A stretch of 64,000 bases of DNA from Nostoc sp. FACHB-973 (GCF_014698115.1 NZ_JACJSJ010000020.1:1-64000); one strand, 5' to 3'; counted from the stretch's first letter, positions 34,331 through 43,655 are shown. A program made the numbers and translations. Notes: generated from the letters alone by a model not told the origin.

Positions 34331-36273
34331 TATGATATGTCTATTTTTTCCTTTTTCTTTTTCAAAAAAGGAACGCGAATCAAATTGTAAGCACCCTTAG
34401 TGGATAAATTCTTGTAATCATCTGGCTGTAAGTCCATTTGCAGAAGCTTTTTCTGTTCAGCCAAAAGCAGTAGCGAAGGGGGTTTTAGTGCCTTACCTGC
34501 CTGGTTTTGAAGATGTTCTAGAGCCTCTTGGGGAAATCTGAAATAATTGACGTGAGTTTGACTATAAAACACTACGCTTGGCTTTTTAAACCCAAGCATG
34601 ACCAGTTCTTCATTTGGTTGTTTGACCTGCTGTATGATTGCAGACAGTTGTCTTAAGGGTAATTGACGTTCCTGATCGATAAAAAACAAAGCGGGCGTCA
34701 GGAAAAAAATTAAAAACGCTACAAATCCCAGTACATTCATGGTGATAATATAGTCCCAGCGGCGACTCAGTAGTAAACCCGCAACCAAAACAGCACAAAG
34801 GAGCCAAATTACCCCACCAATGGCTGGTAAACCAGATTGTTTAATTAGTTCGTGGAAGTTAGTTATAGCTGGATCGCTACCTAATATATAGATGATGTTA
34901 AACAGCGCGGTTGCCAGAACTGATAAAAACACTACATTCACCCAACCACTCCAGAAGAGGAAAGACGCGGGGATGGAAGAGGACGCGGGGAGGGGGAGAC
35001 GCGGTGAGGCAGGGAGTAATTTCTCCGTGTATTCTTTCCCCGCGTCTTCTTTGCGCGTACCCAAAAAAAGGTCGCTCCACAACAGCGCTACTAAAATTGC
35101 TGCTGCTGGCATTAGAGGCAATACATAGCTAGGGAGTTTGGTGACAGCAATGCTAAAAAAGCCAAAGATACCAGCAAACCAGAACCAGGCAAATAAACTC
35201 AATTGCTGAAAACGTTCAAGGGATCGCCAGTGCGATCGCTGCCAAAATTTCAGTCTGAATATAGCTACTGGTAAATACACTGAGTATGGTGCAAAGCCCA
35301 ATAACACTATTACAAAGTAAAAATACCAAGGTGCTGAGTGACCATTAACTACTTCTGTAAAGCGTTCTAGGTTGTGATAACCAAAAAAGGCATTAATATA
35401 ATTCCAGCCATTGCGCCAAATCACTAATGCATACCAGGGCACTGATAAACCAAAAATTATCAGTATACCTACGACGGGACGCATTTCCCACAATACCTCC
35501 CGCAATTTTCCCACATATAGCAAAAAGGCGAAAATAATTAGCCCTGGCAAGACGATTCCCACCGGCCCTTTAGTCAAAATTCCGGCAGCAATCAGAACAT
35601 AACAACCTAAGTACCAGTTATTGGGGAATGGGGCATTAGTTATTCTTTCTCCCCCTGCTCCCCCTGCTTCCCCTGCTCCCCCTGCTCTCTTCCTCCCTCC
35701 CTTTGCGTACCCCAGAAAGAAACACAATAAAGCTGATGCCATGCAGCCGGTAAGCAACATATCAGAGACACCGGTTCTCGCCCAAATAATTGTTTCGCCA
35801 TTGAGCGCCATGAGTGCTGCTACTAAAAAAGATATTAAGTAGCGGCGAGTCGGACGTGAAACTTGCTCTAATTCGTCTTGTTTAGCCAAATACCACTGTA
35901 CAGTGTAAAAAGCTAAGCAAATTAAGCCAAATGCAGCGATCGCAGAAGGAAGGCGTACTGCCCACTCATTGACTCCAATAATTGCATAAGCGATCGCCTG
36001 ACACCAGTAAATTAAAGCAGGTTTATCGAAACGAGTGTCACCATTGAAAAATGGGGTGATCCAATCACCTGTAATGAACATCTGGCGGGAAGCTTCTGCA
36101 AACAGCGGCTCTGTCTCATCAATCAAGCCAATGGTGCCCAAATTCCACCCAAAAGCTATCCAGCCAATCACCATCAACCACAAAATCGACCCCGTTACAC
36201 CAAGGGTTGAATTCCTTCCCATTTTGTTGAACCACTGATTAACAGTGCCCTTAACACTCAATTTCATTCTCAT
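34330..36273 (-). CDS. Family 39 glycosyltransferase (ArnT/PMT-like)
   Basis: This 647-residue integral membrane protein has about 12 helices and the GT39 signature near the N-terminus: LIDETEPLFAEASRQM followed by WITPFFNGDTRFDKPALIYW, where the DE and DKP motifs bind the lipid-phosphate sugar donor. Such enzymes move a sugar from a polyprenyl phosphate to lipid or protein on the outer face of the inner membrane. Two extramembrane loops carry in-frame minisatellite inserts: GGAGEAGGAGGERITN (about 35627-35697) and a KLLPASPRLPLPASSSIPAS stretch (about 34958-35060). The C-terminal soluble end is KKKKEK-rich. The acceptor is unknown. Confidence 0.88.
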   Translation of the reverse strand: MRMKLSVKGTVNQWFNKMGRNSTLGVTGSILWLMVIGWIAFGWNLGTIGLIDETEPLFAEASRQMFITGDWITPFFNGDTRFDKPALIYWCQAIAYAIIGVNEWAVRLPSAIAAFGLICLAFYTVQWYLAKQDELEQVSRPTRRYLISFLVAALMALNGETIIWARTGVSDMLLTGCMASALLCFFLGYAKGGRKRAGGAGEAGGAGGERITNAPFPNNWYLGCYVLIAAGILTKGPVGIVLPGLIIFAFLLYVGKLREVLWEMRPVVGILIIFGLSVPWYALVIWRNGWNYINAFFGYHNLERFTEVVNGHSAPWYFYFVIVLLGFAPYSVYLPVAIFRLKFWQRSHWRSLERFQQLSLFAWFWFAGIFGFFSIAVTKLPSYVLPLMPAAAILVALLWSDLFLGTRKEDAGKEYTEKLLPASPRLPLPASSSIPASFLFWSGWVNVVFLSVLATALFNIIYILGSDPAITNFHELIKQSGLPAIGGVIWLLCAVLVAGLLLSRRWDYIITMNVLGFVAFLIFFLTPALFFIDQERQLPLRQLSAIIQQVKQPNEELVMLGFKKPSVVFYSQTHVNYFRFPQEALEHLQNQAGKALKPPSLLLLAEQKKLLQMDLQPDDYKNLSTKGAYNLIRVPFLKKKKEKIDIS

Positions 36274-36279
36274 TAGTCA

Positions 36280-36475
36280 ATAGTCAACAATTACTAGTCA
36301 ATAGTCGTTGGTTATTTATATTTTGTTCTTGTTCAAAAAAACAAGTGCTGAATAACTAATTGAGCAAAACTAATTATACGTGCTTAAGGGGAAGTTTGAA
36401 GGGGAGATGAGGGAGATGAGGGAGATGAGGGAGCAGGGGAGGCAGGGGAGGTAGGGGAGGCAGGGGGAGAAATAA
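36280..36475. repeat. GTCAATA repeats and GGGGAGGCA minisatellite
   Basis: ATAGTCAACAATTACTAGTC-type repeats (36280-36316) and GAGGGAGAT / GGGGAGGCA units (36398-36470) fill most of the gap upstream of the glycosyltransferase gene; its promoter must be within or next to them. Confidence 0.8.
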
Positions 36476-36504
36476 CCAATGCCCCATGCCCAATGCCCCG
36501 TCAA

Positions 36505-37140
36505 TTATGGACTCAGTACTAGTTGCCATTCTTTGGCTTGGGAATTCCACTTAGGTAGTTGAGTTTCTCCGACAACATAGGGACCCCAGTAACGACGGGA
36601 ACCATCTTGTGCAAAGGCAACTAAAATATCTCCCTTCTCCAGTTTCAAATTATTCTGAGGTAGAGATAAAATTAGTCCTTTGTCACTGCCTTCTTGGGGA
36701 GCAAAATCCCAATGTGCCGGGACATCATAGTTAGTTTGTTTACCACCAGAGCCTTTTGCTACAGACTCTCGCGCCAGTAAGGCTAGCCGCACAGGCTGAT
36801 CAGTTTGATTGCTCATCCGCAAAGTTCCTTGATCTTTGGTTTTGGTAGCTGATTTATCACGATTTGCCAAGACAGGATAAGTATTCTCTCTAGTGGTATG
36901 TTCTACTTCTTTGCTTGGGTTCGTTGCTACAGTCGATAGGTTACTAGGAGAGATACTTTTTTCAGGTGAAATCGGTGTAGATGAAGTTGTGTCCCACTCA
37001 GAAGTCTCAGGTGGCTGCGAAGATGTATCTGGGTTTGTGGACTCAAAGGATACACTCACTCCCAAGCATCCCACCAAAGCAACAAGCAGTCCAAAGCAAC
37101 AGGCTGTAACACCAAGGTGACGATACACTGAAGATTTCAT
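36505..37140 (-). CDS. Hypothetical lipoprotein
   Basis: This 211-residue protein has a signal peptide ending in LLVALVGC, a lipobox. A Ser/Thr/Pro-rich linker follows (about 30-100), then a compact beta-rich C-terminal domain (about 100-211) with TLRMSNQTDQPVRLALLARE, VPAHWDFAPQEGSDKGLILS and DGSRRYWGPYVVGET. No family name is certain. Predicted to be anchored to a membrane facing the periplasm. It is the only gene on its strand here. Confidence 0.75.
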   Translation of the reverse strand: MKSSVYRHLGVTACCFGLLVALVGCLGVSVSFESTNPDTSSQPPETSEWDTTSSTPISPEKSISPSNLSTVATNPSKEVEHTTRENTYPVLANRDKSATKTKDQGTLRMSNQTDQPVRLALLARESVAKGSGGKQTNYDVPAHWDFAPQEGSDKGLILSLPQNNLKLEKGDILVAFAQDGSRRYWGPYVVGETQLPKWNSQAKEWQLVLSP

Positions 37141-37708
37141 ATTGATTGATAGTTATTAGAAATAAATATTTGTTTAGGCTTGACCAAATAGTAGCCCACT
37201 ATCATAAAATGCGATCGCAGAAAGTAGCCTAATATAGATTTTCCTCAAATTATTGTGAGGAATGTATGATAAATATCATTTGAAGTGACAAACATTTTAA
37301 GGAAATAATTCCTTTGATGTTTGATTAACAAGGGGTGTAGAGACAATTTCTTTGGTATTTTGTCCGTAAGTTCGCATAAACAAAATAAAATTAGATACTT
37401 AATCAGGAAATTCATTTGTATAAAACAATAAAAATTTAGTGAAACCGCTAGCGGTTTCAACAAAGCGTCCATTGCCAAACCTAGAAGAAATCTAGGCTGT
37501 ATATTTCATCTTCCACTTGGAAAGGTTGCCTTTGAAGAGGCACTGTACTTCCCTGAAGATGATAAAATGTACGAAAAATTTGAATAAACACTGGCTGCCC
37601 AGTAGATATCTATAATATTAACAAACAAGCTGATGCTAAAACCAATTTTCTGGATTTGAATATTGATATATTTCAAGGTATGTTGACTTTTTCCCAAAAG
37701 TCCCTTTA
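37141..37708. other. Gene-free divergent region
   Basis: An AT-rich region without a convincing gene. One perfect 18-bp palindrome, GAAACCGCTAGCGGTTTC, lies at 37441-37458 and could be an operator or a short terminator. Its position far from both genes argues against a simple operator. Confidence 0.5.
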
Positions 37709-38041
37709 ATGCAAAACACACGTCTTAATAACTTGTTCAGTGCCATTGCTAGACAGTCGGGGCAATGGTTTCTAAATCCCTGGCGGCGACTATCGTTGCT
37801 GATAATTAGCTTTTTGTTCGGTTTTTTTCTGGGAAACGCAGTTTCTACCACAGCCGGTCAACGCGCAGAATTAGATATTGTGGCAGCTGGTTTTTTAGTA
37901 CTGTTAACGGAAATTACTAGCAGAATATTTTACAGCCAGAGTTTTTTCACCAGGCGATCGCTCTTGGTAGACTCATTAAATCTTTTGAAAGTTGGCTTCA
38001 CCTACAGCCTGTTTCTCGAAGCCTTTAAGTTGGGATCGTAG
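37709..38041 (+). CDS. ycf20: Ycf20 family (DUF565) membrane protein
   Basis: This 110-residue protein has two to three hydrophobic segments: RRLSLLIISFLFGFFLGNAV, AAGFLVLLTEITSRIFY and LLKVGFTYSLFLEAFKLG, matching the Ycf20/DUF565 family shared by cyanobacteria and plastids. In the alga Chlamydomonas and in plants a homologue affects non-photochemical quenching; in cyanobacteria the role is not settled. The stop codon abuts the minisatellite that forms the 5' end of the glycerate kinase frame, suggesting cotranscription. Confidence 0.88.
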   Translation: MQNTRLNNLFSAIARQSGQWFLNPWRRLSLLIISFLFGFFLGNAVSTTAGQRAELDIVAAGFLVLLTEITSRIFYSQSFFTRRSLLVDSLNLLKVGFTYSLFLEAFKLGS

Positions 38042-38075
38042 GATGGGGATGAGGGAGATGAGGGGGATGAGGGAG

Positions 38076-39071
38076 ATGGGGAAGCAAGAAGCAAGAGAAG
38101 CGGCGTTAGCAGATGGGTTGAGGGCAAAGGCTTTTGGGATTACGCCGGAAAATGTAGATGAGGTGATAGAAAAGCGATCGCATTTACTACAATCTATCTT
38201 GCCAGCTTTTAACGAGCTCTGCCAAACTACCCTCCAAAAAGAAGCCAAGGAAATGTTACAAGTTTTGTGGGACTTGTGGCTGCCTTTGGGGATCAAACTC
38301 GCATCGCACCGCCAACAGTTGGGACGACCTTTGATTCAGGGGATTTTGGGAGGACAAGGGACTGGGAAAACCACAATGTGCAAAATTCTCAGCTTGATTC
38401 TCGATCGCTTGGGATACCGAACTGTAAGTTTGTCTTTGGATGACTTATATAAAACTTATAGCGATCGCTTACTCCTAACACAGCAAGATCCCCGCTTGAT
38501 TTGGCGCGGCCCCCCAGGAACCCACGATGTAGATTTGGGCTTAAATTTACTAGATGAAATCCGCCAATTGCAAAGCCCAGTTATGGTTCCGCGTTTTGAT
38601 AAATCTGCCTATGGGGGTGCTGGCGATCGCACTAATCCAGAAATCTTTACAAACATAGATATTCTACTATTTGAAGGTTGGTTTGTCGGTGTCCGACCAA
38701 TTAACGCAGATTTATTTGATACTGCACCGCCGCCAATTGTTACAGATGAAGATAAAGCATTTGCCCGCGATATGAATGTTCGCCTCCACGATTACTTACC
38801 ACTGTGGGAGCGATTAGACAGCTTAATTGTCCTGTATCCCACCGATTACCGCTGTTCTTTGGAGTGGCGCAAACAAGCAGAACAACAGATGATTGCTGCG
38901 GGTAAATCGGGGATGAGCAATGCAGAGATAGAGCAATTTGTCAATTATTTTTGGCGATCGCTTCACCCGGAATTATTCATCAAACCCTTAGTAAAAGATG
39001 CAACAGCGGTTGATTTAGTAATTGAGATTAATGGCGATCGGAGTATTGGTACAATAATTCGTAATTCGTAA
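38076..39071 (+). CDS. glyK: D-glycerate 3-kinase
   Basis: This enzyme of about 331 residues has the P-loop kinase fold and phosphorylates glycerate to 3-phosphoglycerate, the last step of photorespiratory recycling. Motifs: Walker A GILGGQGTGKTTMCKIL, SLSLDDLYKTY, GPPGTHDVDLG, PRFDKSAYGGAGDR and ILLFEGWFVG. Start is uncertain: in-frame ATGs at 38043, 38048, 38058, 38067 and 38076 all fall within a GGGGATGAGGGAGATG minisatellite that would encode MGMREMRGMREM; the last is given as conservative. The final residues (IRNS) and stop come from the TTCGTAA repeat. Shares its transcript with ycf20. Confidence 0.88.
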   Translation: MGKQEAREAALADGLRAKAFGITPENVDEVIEKRSHLLQSILPAFNELCQTTLQKEAKEMLQVLWDLWLPLGIKLASHRQQLGRPLIQGILGGQGTGKTTMCKILSLILDRLGYRTVSLSLDDLYKTYSDRLLLTQQDPRLIWRGPPGTHDVDLGLNLLDEIRQLQSPVMVPRFDKSAYGGAGDRTNPEIFTNIDILLFEGWFVGVRPINADLFDTAPPPIVTDEDKAFARDMNVRLHDYLPLWERLDSLIVLYPTDYRCSLEWRKQAEQQMIAAGKSGMSNAEIEQFVNYFWRSLHPELFIKPLVKDATAVDLVIEINGDRSIGTIIRNS

Positions 39072-39114
39072 TTCGTAATTCGTAATTCTTGTAGAGACGC
39101 GATTCATCGCGTCT
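39056..39114. repeat. AATTCGT repeat followed by AGACGCGAT hairpin
   Basis: Tandem GTAATTC units end the glyK frame, followed by the hairpin AGACGCGATTCATCGCGTCT at 39095-39114 (9-bp arms, 2-nt loop). The hairpin belongs to the family seen at 13978 and 43656 and probably terminates glyK and the convergent remnant. Confidence 0.78.
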
Positions 39115-39119
39115 AACTC

Positions 39120-40072
39120 CTACGGATTTGACCCCGATTTAGAAGCATTACTAAACAACCAAGATAAAAGATTAGCAACCGTAGCAGCCCCAAAAGAGAA
39201 CAGCGCAATAATCGCATCACGAGGTAAAACACCATCTAACCAGCTACCCCGGATTCTCGAAACTGGAAAATCAGGATCTAGACCGATTTGAATCTCTGTC
39301 GTCTTCCCAAAAAACCGCGCTTCTATACCTTTTTTTTCTGGGAAAATTCCTAAATGTCGTATTTCTTCAATATTTAGAGGACTATTAGCATCTTCTCCCA
39401 TAAGAAACTGATTTTTTTTAACGTCCCTCTCCTGTTCTGCCATGCGGATTTTCCCTTCTACAATAGTAGAAATCTTTAAATCGTCTCTGGCATCTTTACC
39501 AGTTCTATCTACATTTAAAAATTGCAGATTTTCAGCTTTTATATTTCCTCTAAACCATTGTTCTGATTCATATCTGGGAGTTTTCGCTACAGTAATATTA
39601 AGACTGGCATCTTCCATTAACTCTAAATTAACTTTATTATTTGGAGTTAAATTAAATTCTAATGTTGTTGGGTTATCTTGTTGGTTTGGCAATTTTAAAT
39701 CTGGTAATTCATAACCTTCGACTATAACTTTGATTGGTTGCTGACCTAAAGATAAGTCTATTGTATTTGGCTTGATTTTCGGTTTTAAATTAGATTTCGT
39801 TTGCAGAGAAAAAGCCAGTTGATTACGATAAAAGTCATAACTGAGTCCAGTTACTTTTGTATTTGGCTGTAGCCGTAGTTATTCAAGGCTGATTTCACTG
39901 GACTCTTGAGGATTAACAGGACTAATAATCCATCTACTATCATCGTCTTTAAGTTCAATTTTTAAATAGTCTAACTTATTAAATTCTGGCTGAGTTTTAC
40001 TTTGAAAATTTCCTGTAAAAGTCAGGGTTTGTCTACCTTCATTTTCTAATTCTTTGATGCCGCGAATATTGC
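39120..40072 (-). pseudogene. Unknown-function gene, 5' deleted and broken by in-frame TAA
   Basis: Two open stretches on the minus strand (to 39882 and from 39878) lie in one frame, separated only by a TAA at 39879-39881. Read through, they give a continuous protein of about 318 codons: TLTFTGNFQSKTQPEFNKLD, SSEISLE-stop-LRLQPNTKVTGLS, VIVEGYELPDLKLP, and a C-terminal hydrophobic helix (DAIIALFSFGAATVANLLSW). The TAA most simply replaces GAA or CAA. The 5' side joins at about 40072 to a truncated Uma2 gene without any start of its own. No family was recognised; the beta-rich body plus C-terminal anchor suggests a membrane-tethered protein. Confidence 0.78.
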
Positions 40073-40393
40073 GGCTTGACTTACAGTCGATTCTTTTTTC
40101 CACAAAGGTTCATTCCCTAAATTTGGGCGATTGATTATTAATATATCTGGCGAATAAGCCGATTCACCTTCAAGTGCTTTGACTAATACAGTTTTTGGAA
40201 TGTAATAAGGTAAATTTAGACGTTTGATATCAGCAGATATTTCTAGTGCTAAAAAACCCACAATATCTTCATGGTCTCCAACTGGTTGTGCCATTTCAAC
40301 AATTACACCATCATGTAATTCGTATCTTCTGCCTTCGGGTCGCCACGCTGCAAAATCTTCAAAGGTTACTAGTTTGGGTATGGCTTGACTCAT
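40046..40393 (-). pseudogene. Uma2 family endonuclease, 3' truncated
   Basis: It starts normally (MSQAIPKLVTFEDFAAWRPE, GRRYELHDGVIVEMAQPVGD) and keeps the nuclease-fold core with SPDILIINRP, but leaves the family pattern after LWKKESTVSQAA (about residue 108). Intact Uma2 proteins have about 190-200 residues, continuing with a VIEVVST-type motif that is absent. The remaining codons belong to the fused downstream sequence. Uma2 genes are abundant in cyanobacteria and many are decaying. It lies 24 bp after the nuclease-like gene at 40418. Confidence 0.82.
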
Positions 40394-40417
40394 AAATTTT
40401 TGCCTTAATACTTGCTT

Positions 40418-41053
40418 TTAAAGTTGACAAATTGCTTTTAAAATTTGTAGCAACTGACTTGAACGCTCTCTTTCCATTAAATTTAATTCTGGCAACAGAT
40501 AATAAATAGGGGGATTTTCTTGTTCGATATAGATAAACTGATAACTTCTACCATTAGTCGTTAATCCCCAAACTGATTTTTGATTATCTAAATTTTTATA
40601 AGCATAAGTGAGTAGCTGAGGTAAACCTGTTGAAATATCAATTTGACAATTTTTAGATTCAATTAACAGTACCCAAAAATATGTTTTAGATTTTGTATGC
40701 TGAGCTTTACTAACAGCTAAAATATCAAATCTACCTTTAATTTTAATATCTTCATCTTCAATTTCAATATCAGCAATATTTTCCTCCAAAACAATCTCGA
40801 TCGGATAGCGATAAAAACCAGCTAATCTTAGTAAAGGCGCAACTGCCAGAAACTTTACCTGACCTTCAGAAACTTTGCCTATTGTAAGGTATCGATCAAA
40901 GTCATGCTGAATTTGTTTGAGTTCCTGCTGTTCTGCTTCCGTGAGAGGTTCCAGAGATAAATAGTTAGAAAATGAGTCATTGTACTGTCTTTGAAAACCA
41001 AACAGACGATGAACTTCTTCTAAGGAGAAATTCCGAGCGTTGAGAATTGTCAT
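40418..41053 (-). CDS. Type I restriction R-subunit N-terminal-like nuclease-fold protein
   Basis: This 211-residue stand-alone protein, common in cyanobacteria, resembles the HsdR N-terminal domain. The PD-(D/E)xK-like core is visible as KGRFDILAVS (Asp) then FWVLLIESKN (Glu-x-Lys). The N-terminal part (FSLEEVHRLFGFQRQYNDSF) is helical and the C-terminal part includes YAYKNLDNQKSVWGLTTNGR. No methyltransferase, specificity subunit or helicase is adjacent, so it is not an intact restriction system. DNA cleavage is possible but unproven. Confidence 0.75.
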   Translation of the reverse strand: MTILNARNFSLEEVHRLFGFQRQYNDSFSNYLSLEPLTEAEQQELKQIQHDFDRYLTIGKVSEGQVKFLAVAPLLRLAGFYRYPIEIVLEENIADIEIEDEDIKIKGRFDILAVSKAQHTKSKTYFWVLLIESKNCQIDISTGLPQLLTYAYKNLDNQKSVWGLTTNGRSYQFIYIEQENPPIYYLLPELNLMERERSSQLLQILKAICQL

Positions 41054-41152
41054 ATATCTTTGCTTGATTCAGATACAACTCAATCCGAATTCCCTATATA
41101 AAACCTATCTTAACCATTCTCTGGTTGTTGAGAAATGATTTTTGAAAGTCCC

Positions 41153-42652
41153 TTAGCGCTTGACGGGATTCATCCACGCTTCTAATCGGCTAAATGCTTG
41201 GGAAGAAAGTAGCGTCAAACATAAATAAACCACCGCTACACCCGCGTAAATTTCAAAGGCGCGATAGTTATCAGCAACAATTAGCTGTCCTTTGCGGAAC
41301 AATTCTTCAAAACCAATCACTGCAACTAAGCTCGTATCTTTTAATAAACTGATAAACTCATTACCCAAGGGTGGAATCATGCGCCGGAAAGCTTGGGGAA
41401 AGATCACATAACTCATGGTTTGCACAGAACTCAAACCTAGTGATTGTGCTGCTTCACCTTGTCCTACTTCAATCGATTGAATTCCAGCACGTACAACTTC
41501 TGCAATATAAGCGGCGCTATTCAAACTTAAAGCAATGACTCCAGCGACTAGGCGATCGAAACTAAATGTCAAACCAAGTTCTTGCAAAATTGCAGGTAAC
41601 CCAAAGTAAATCATAAAAATTTGCACTAGCAAAGGTGTTCCCCGAAAAAAATCTACATATGCCCTAGCTAACCAACGCAAAGGTGCAATATGAGAAAGGC
41701 GGATAATTCCAATCAAAGAACCGCCAATTAAACCAAATACTACCGAAAGTATCGTTAATTGCAACGTTACCAAAGCTCCCTGTAATAAAGTCGGAACAGC
41801 CTGTAAAATCACATTAATTGAGGTGACTATTCCCGGAACAACAGCGCTAGTTTGATTGTCAAATGGTGATTTAGCTGGTAATAATGGCGGTTGGGTCTTA
41901 AACCATTTTTGGTAAAGTTGGGAATAAGTGCCATTTTTCAAAACCTTATCCAAACCATCATTGATTAATGCGAGATTCGGCGAATTTTTAGCAGTAGCAA
42001 TTCCATAAAACTCCTCCGTCAGCAATTGCTGTACAACTTTAATTCCCTTCAAATTGCCTGTATTTATTGCATATAAAGTTACAGGTGCGTCATTAATTAC
42101 CGCATCTACATTACCATTGAGTAATTCTTGTAAAGCTAGAGGTGCTGAATCAAAACTGCGAATTTGTACCCCAGGAACACTCTTAGCCTTTGCGGCACCA
42201 GTTGTGCCAATTTGGACTGCGATTTTTTGATTTTTGAGACTATCAAAGCCAGTAATATTTTGATTATCCGCGCGAATTGCGATCGCCAACCCCGCTTTAA
42301 AATAAGGACGGGAAAAAGAAATCGTCTTCGCCCTCTCCTCTGTAATCGTAATGGAACTAATGGCCGCATCTACCGTTTTGGCTTGGAGGGCTGGGATAAT
42401 GCCATCAAAAGGCATACTTTGAAAATTTACTTTAAACTTAGCAGCAGTGGCGATCGCATTCATCAAATCAATAGAAAAACCTTGCAACTCACCACCTTGT
42501 CCTTGAAACTCAAAAGGTGGAAACGCAGGTTCAGTAGCAACCCGCAGAGTTTTTCCTCCACTAGGGTTCACAGCACAGCCAGCCAGTAACAAACAACTAA
42601 TACCAACAACCACACACCAACGCAGCCAACGCCCAAAACTAAATCCAGCCAT
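41153..42652 (-). CDS. Amino-acid ABC transporter, fused substrate-binding and permease protein
   Basis: This 499-residue fusion has a lipoprotein-like signal (VVVGISCLLLAGCAV), a family 3 solute-binding domain (about 35-260; FEFQGQGGELQGFSIDLMNA, ISSITITEERAKTISFSRPY) and a BPD_transp_1 permease domain (about 275-495; EAAQSLGLSSVQTMSYVIFP, LLKDTSLVAVIGFEEL). This GlnH-GlnP fused design brings polar amino acids such as glutamine or glutamate into the cell. The matching ATPase gene is divergent at 42878, so the transporter's two genes share one promoter region, which contains a MITE-like element. Exact substrate not predictable. Confidence 0.92.
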   Translation of the reverse strand: MAGFSFGRWLRWCVVVGISCLLLAGCAVNPSGGKTLRVATEPAFPPFEFQGQGGELQGFSIDLMNAIATAAKFKVNFQSMPFDGIIPALQAKTVDAAISSITITEERAKTISFSRPYFKAGLAIAIRADNQNITGFDSLKNQKIAVQIGTTGAAKAKSVPGVQIRSFDSAPLALQELLNGNVDAVINDAPVTLYAINTGNLKGIKVVQQLLTEEFYGIATAKNSPNLALINDGLDKVLKNGTYSQLYQKWFKTQPPLLPAKSPFDNQTSAVVPGIVTSINVILQAVPTLLQGALVTLQLTILSVVFGLIGGSLIGIIRLSHIAPLRWLARAYVDFFRGTPLLVQIFMIYFGLPAILQELGLTFSFDRLVAGVIALSLNSAAYIAEVVRAGIQSIEVGQGEAAQSLGLSSVQTMSYVIFPQAFRRMIPPLGNEFISLLKDTSLVAVIGFEELFRKGQLIVADNYRAFEIYAGVAVVYLCLTLLSSQAFSRLEAWMNPVKR

Positions 42653-42724
42653 ACTCTTTCATTTCTTCCTTCGCGCTCTTCGCGTTCTTTGCGGTTCGTT
42701 CCAAATATTACAATCAACTTTAGA

Positions 42725-42857
42725 GCAGGACTTATGCAAAATTATCAAAAAAACATCCCATCCCTGCGGGACGCTCCGCGAACGTAGGGTAGCACAGCTG
42801 TGCTACCCGAAAAATGTACAAATAATTTGGGATAATTTATTTTTTGGAAGTCCCTAA
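42725..42857. mobile_element. MITE-like element, family A, in the divergent transporter promoter
   Basis: Degraded inverted ends AGGACTTATGCA (42727-42738) and AAGTCCCTAA (42848-42857) bound a 130-bp segment. Inside it is the 22-bp GGGTAGCAC...-type palindrome (42787-42808) shared with family B elements and a GC-rich CCCTGCGGGACGCTCCGCG stretch. It ends 20 bp before the ATPase start codon. Confidence 0.55.
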
Positions 42858-42877
42858 CAGAGGAACTGACACAGCCA

Positions 42878-43642
42878 ATGAACAATTCCACCCCCGCAAT
42901 TATTTTTGACAATATCGAAAAAAGCTTTGGTTCCCTCAAAGTTCTCAAAGGAATCACAGGCGAAATCAAGCGGGGAGAAGTTGTTGCAGTTATTGGTTCT
43001 TCCGGCTGTGGTAAAAGTACTCTCCTGCGCTGCTTTAACCGTTTGGAAACCATCAACAGCGGACGGTTGATAGTCAACGGTATCAACTTATCCCAACCCA
43101 CTGTCAACTATAGCCAACTGCGGCAACTGCGAACACAAGTAGGCATGGTTTTCCAGCAATTCAATTTGTTTCCCCATCTCAGTGTCCTGGAAAATATGAC
43201 ACTTGCACCGCGTAAAGTACTGGGTAAAACACCGAAAGAAAGCGCCCAACTAGCGGGATTATATCTGGAAAAAGTTGGTTTATTTGACAAAGCCTCTGCT
43301 TATCCCGAACAACTTTCTGGCGGACAAAAACAACGAGTCGCGATCGCCCGTAGTTTATGTATGAATCCCCAGATCATGCTATTCGACGAACCCACCAGCG
43401 CCCTAGATCCGGAACTCGTCGGTGAAGTTCTCCAAGTGATGCAGCAATTAGCCGCAGAAGGGATGACAATGGCGATCGTCACCCATGAAATGCAATTTGC
43501 TAAAGAAGTAGCTCATCAGGTGATTTTTTTAGATAAAGGTGTTGTGGCAGAACAAGGTTCAGCTTACGAAGTTCTCACCAATCCCCAAAGCGATCGCCTA
43601 CGTACTTTCCTCAGTCGCCTTCAAATAATTCCTAATTCGTAA
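42878..43642 (+). CDS. Amino-acid ABC transporter ATP-binding protein (GlnQ type)
   Basis: This 254-residue cytosolic ATPase powers the polar amino-acid transporter. Walker A GSSGCGKSTLLRCF (about 39-52), Q-loop MVFQQFNLFPHLSV, signature LSGGQKQRVAIARSL, Walker B IMLFDEPTSALDPE and the switch His in AIVTHEMQFAKEV are all intact. The arrangement opposite the fused binding protein/permease gene supports a joint function. A hairpin of the AGACGCGAT family lies 13 bp after the stop. Confidence 0.94.
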   Translation: MNNSTPAIIFDNIEKSFGSLKVLKGITGEIKRGEVVAVIGSSGCGKSTLLRCFNRLETINSGRLIVNGINLSQPTVNYSQLRQLRTQVGMVFQQFNLFPHLSVLENMTLAPRKVLGKTPKESAQLAGLYLEKVGLFDKASAYPEQLSGGQKQRVAIARSLCMNPQIMLFDEPTSALDPELVGEVLQVMQQLAAEGMTMAIVTHEMQFAKEVAHQVIFLDKGVVAEQGSAYEVLTNPQSDRLRTFLSRLQIIPNS

Positions 43643-43655
43643 TACTTGGTCTTTT

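Noticed and set aside
40418-41053. Active type I restriction-modification system
   Set aside because: Only an HsdR N-terminal-like protein is present; helicase, methyltransferase and specificity subunits are absent.
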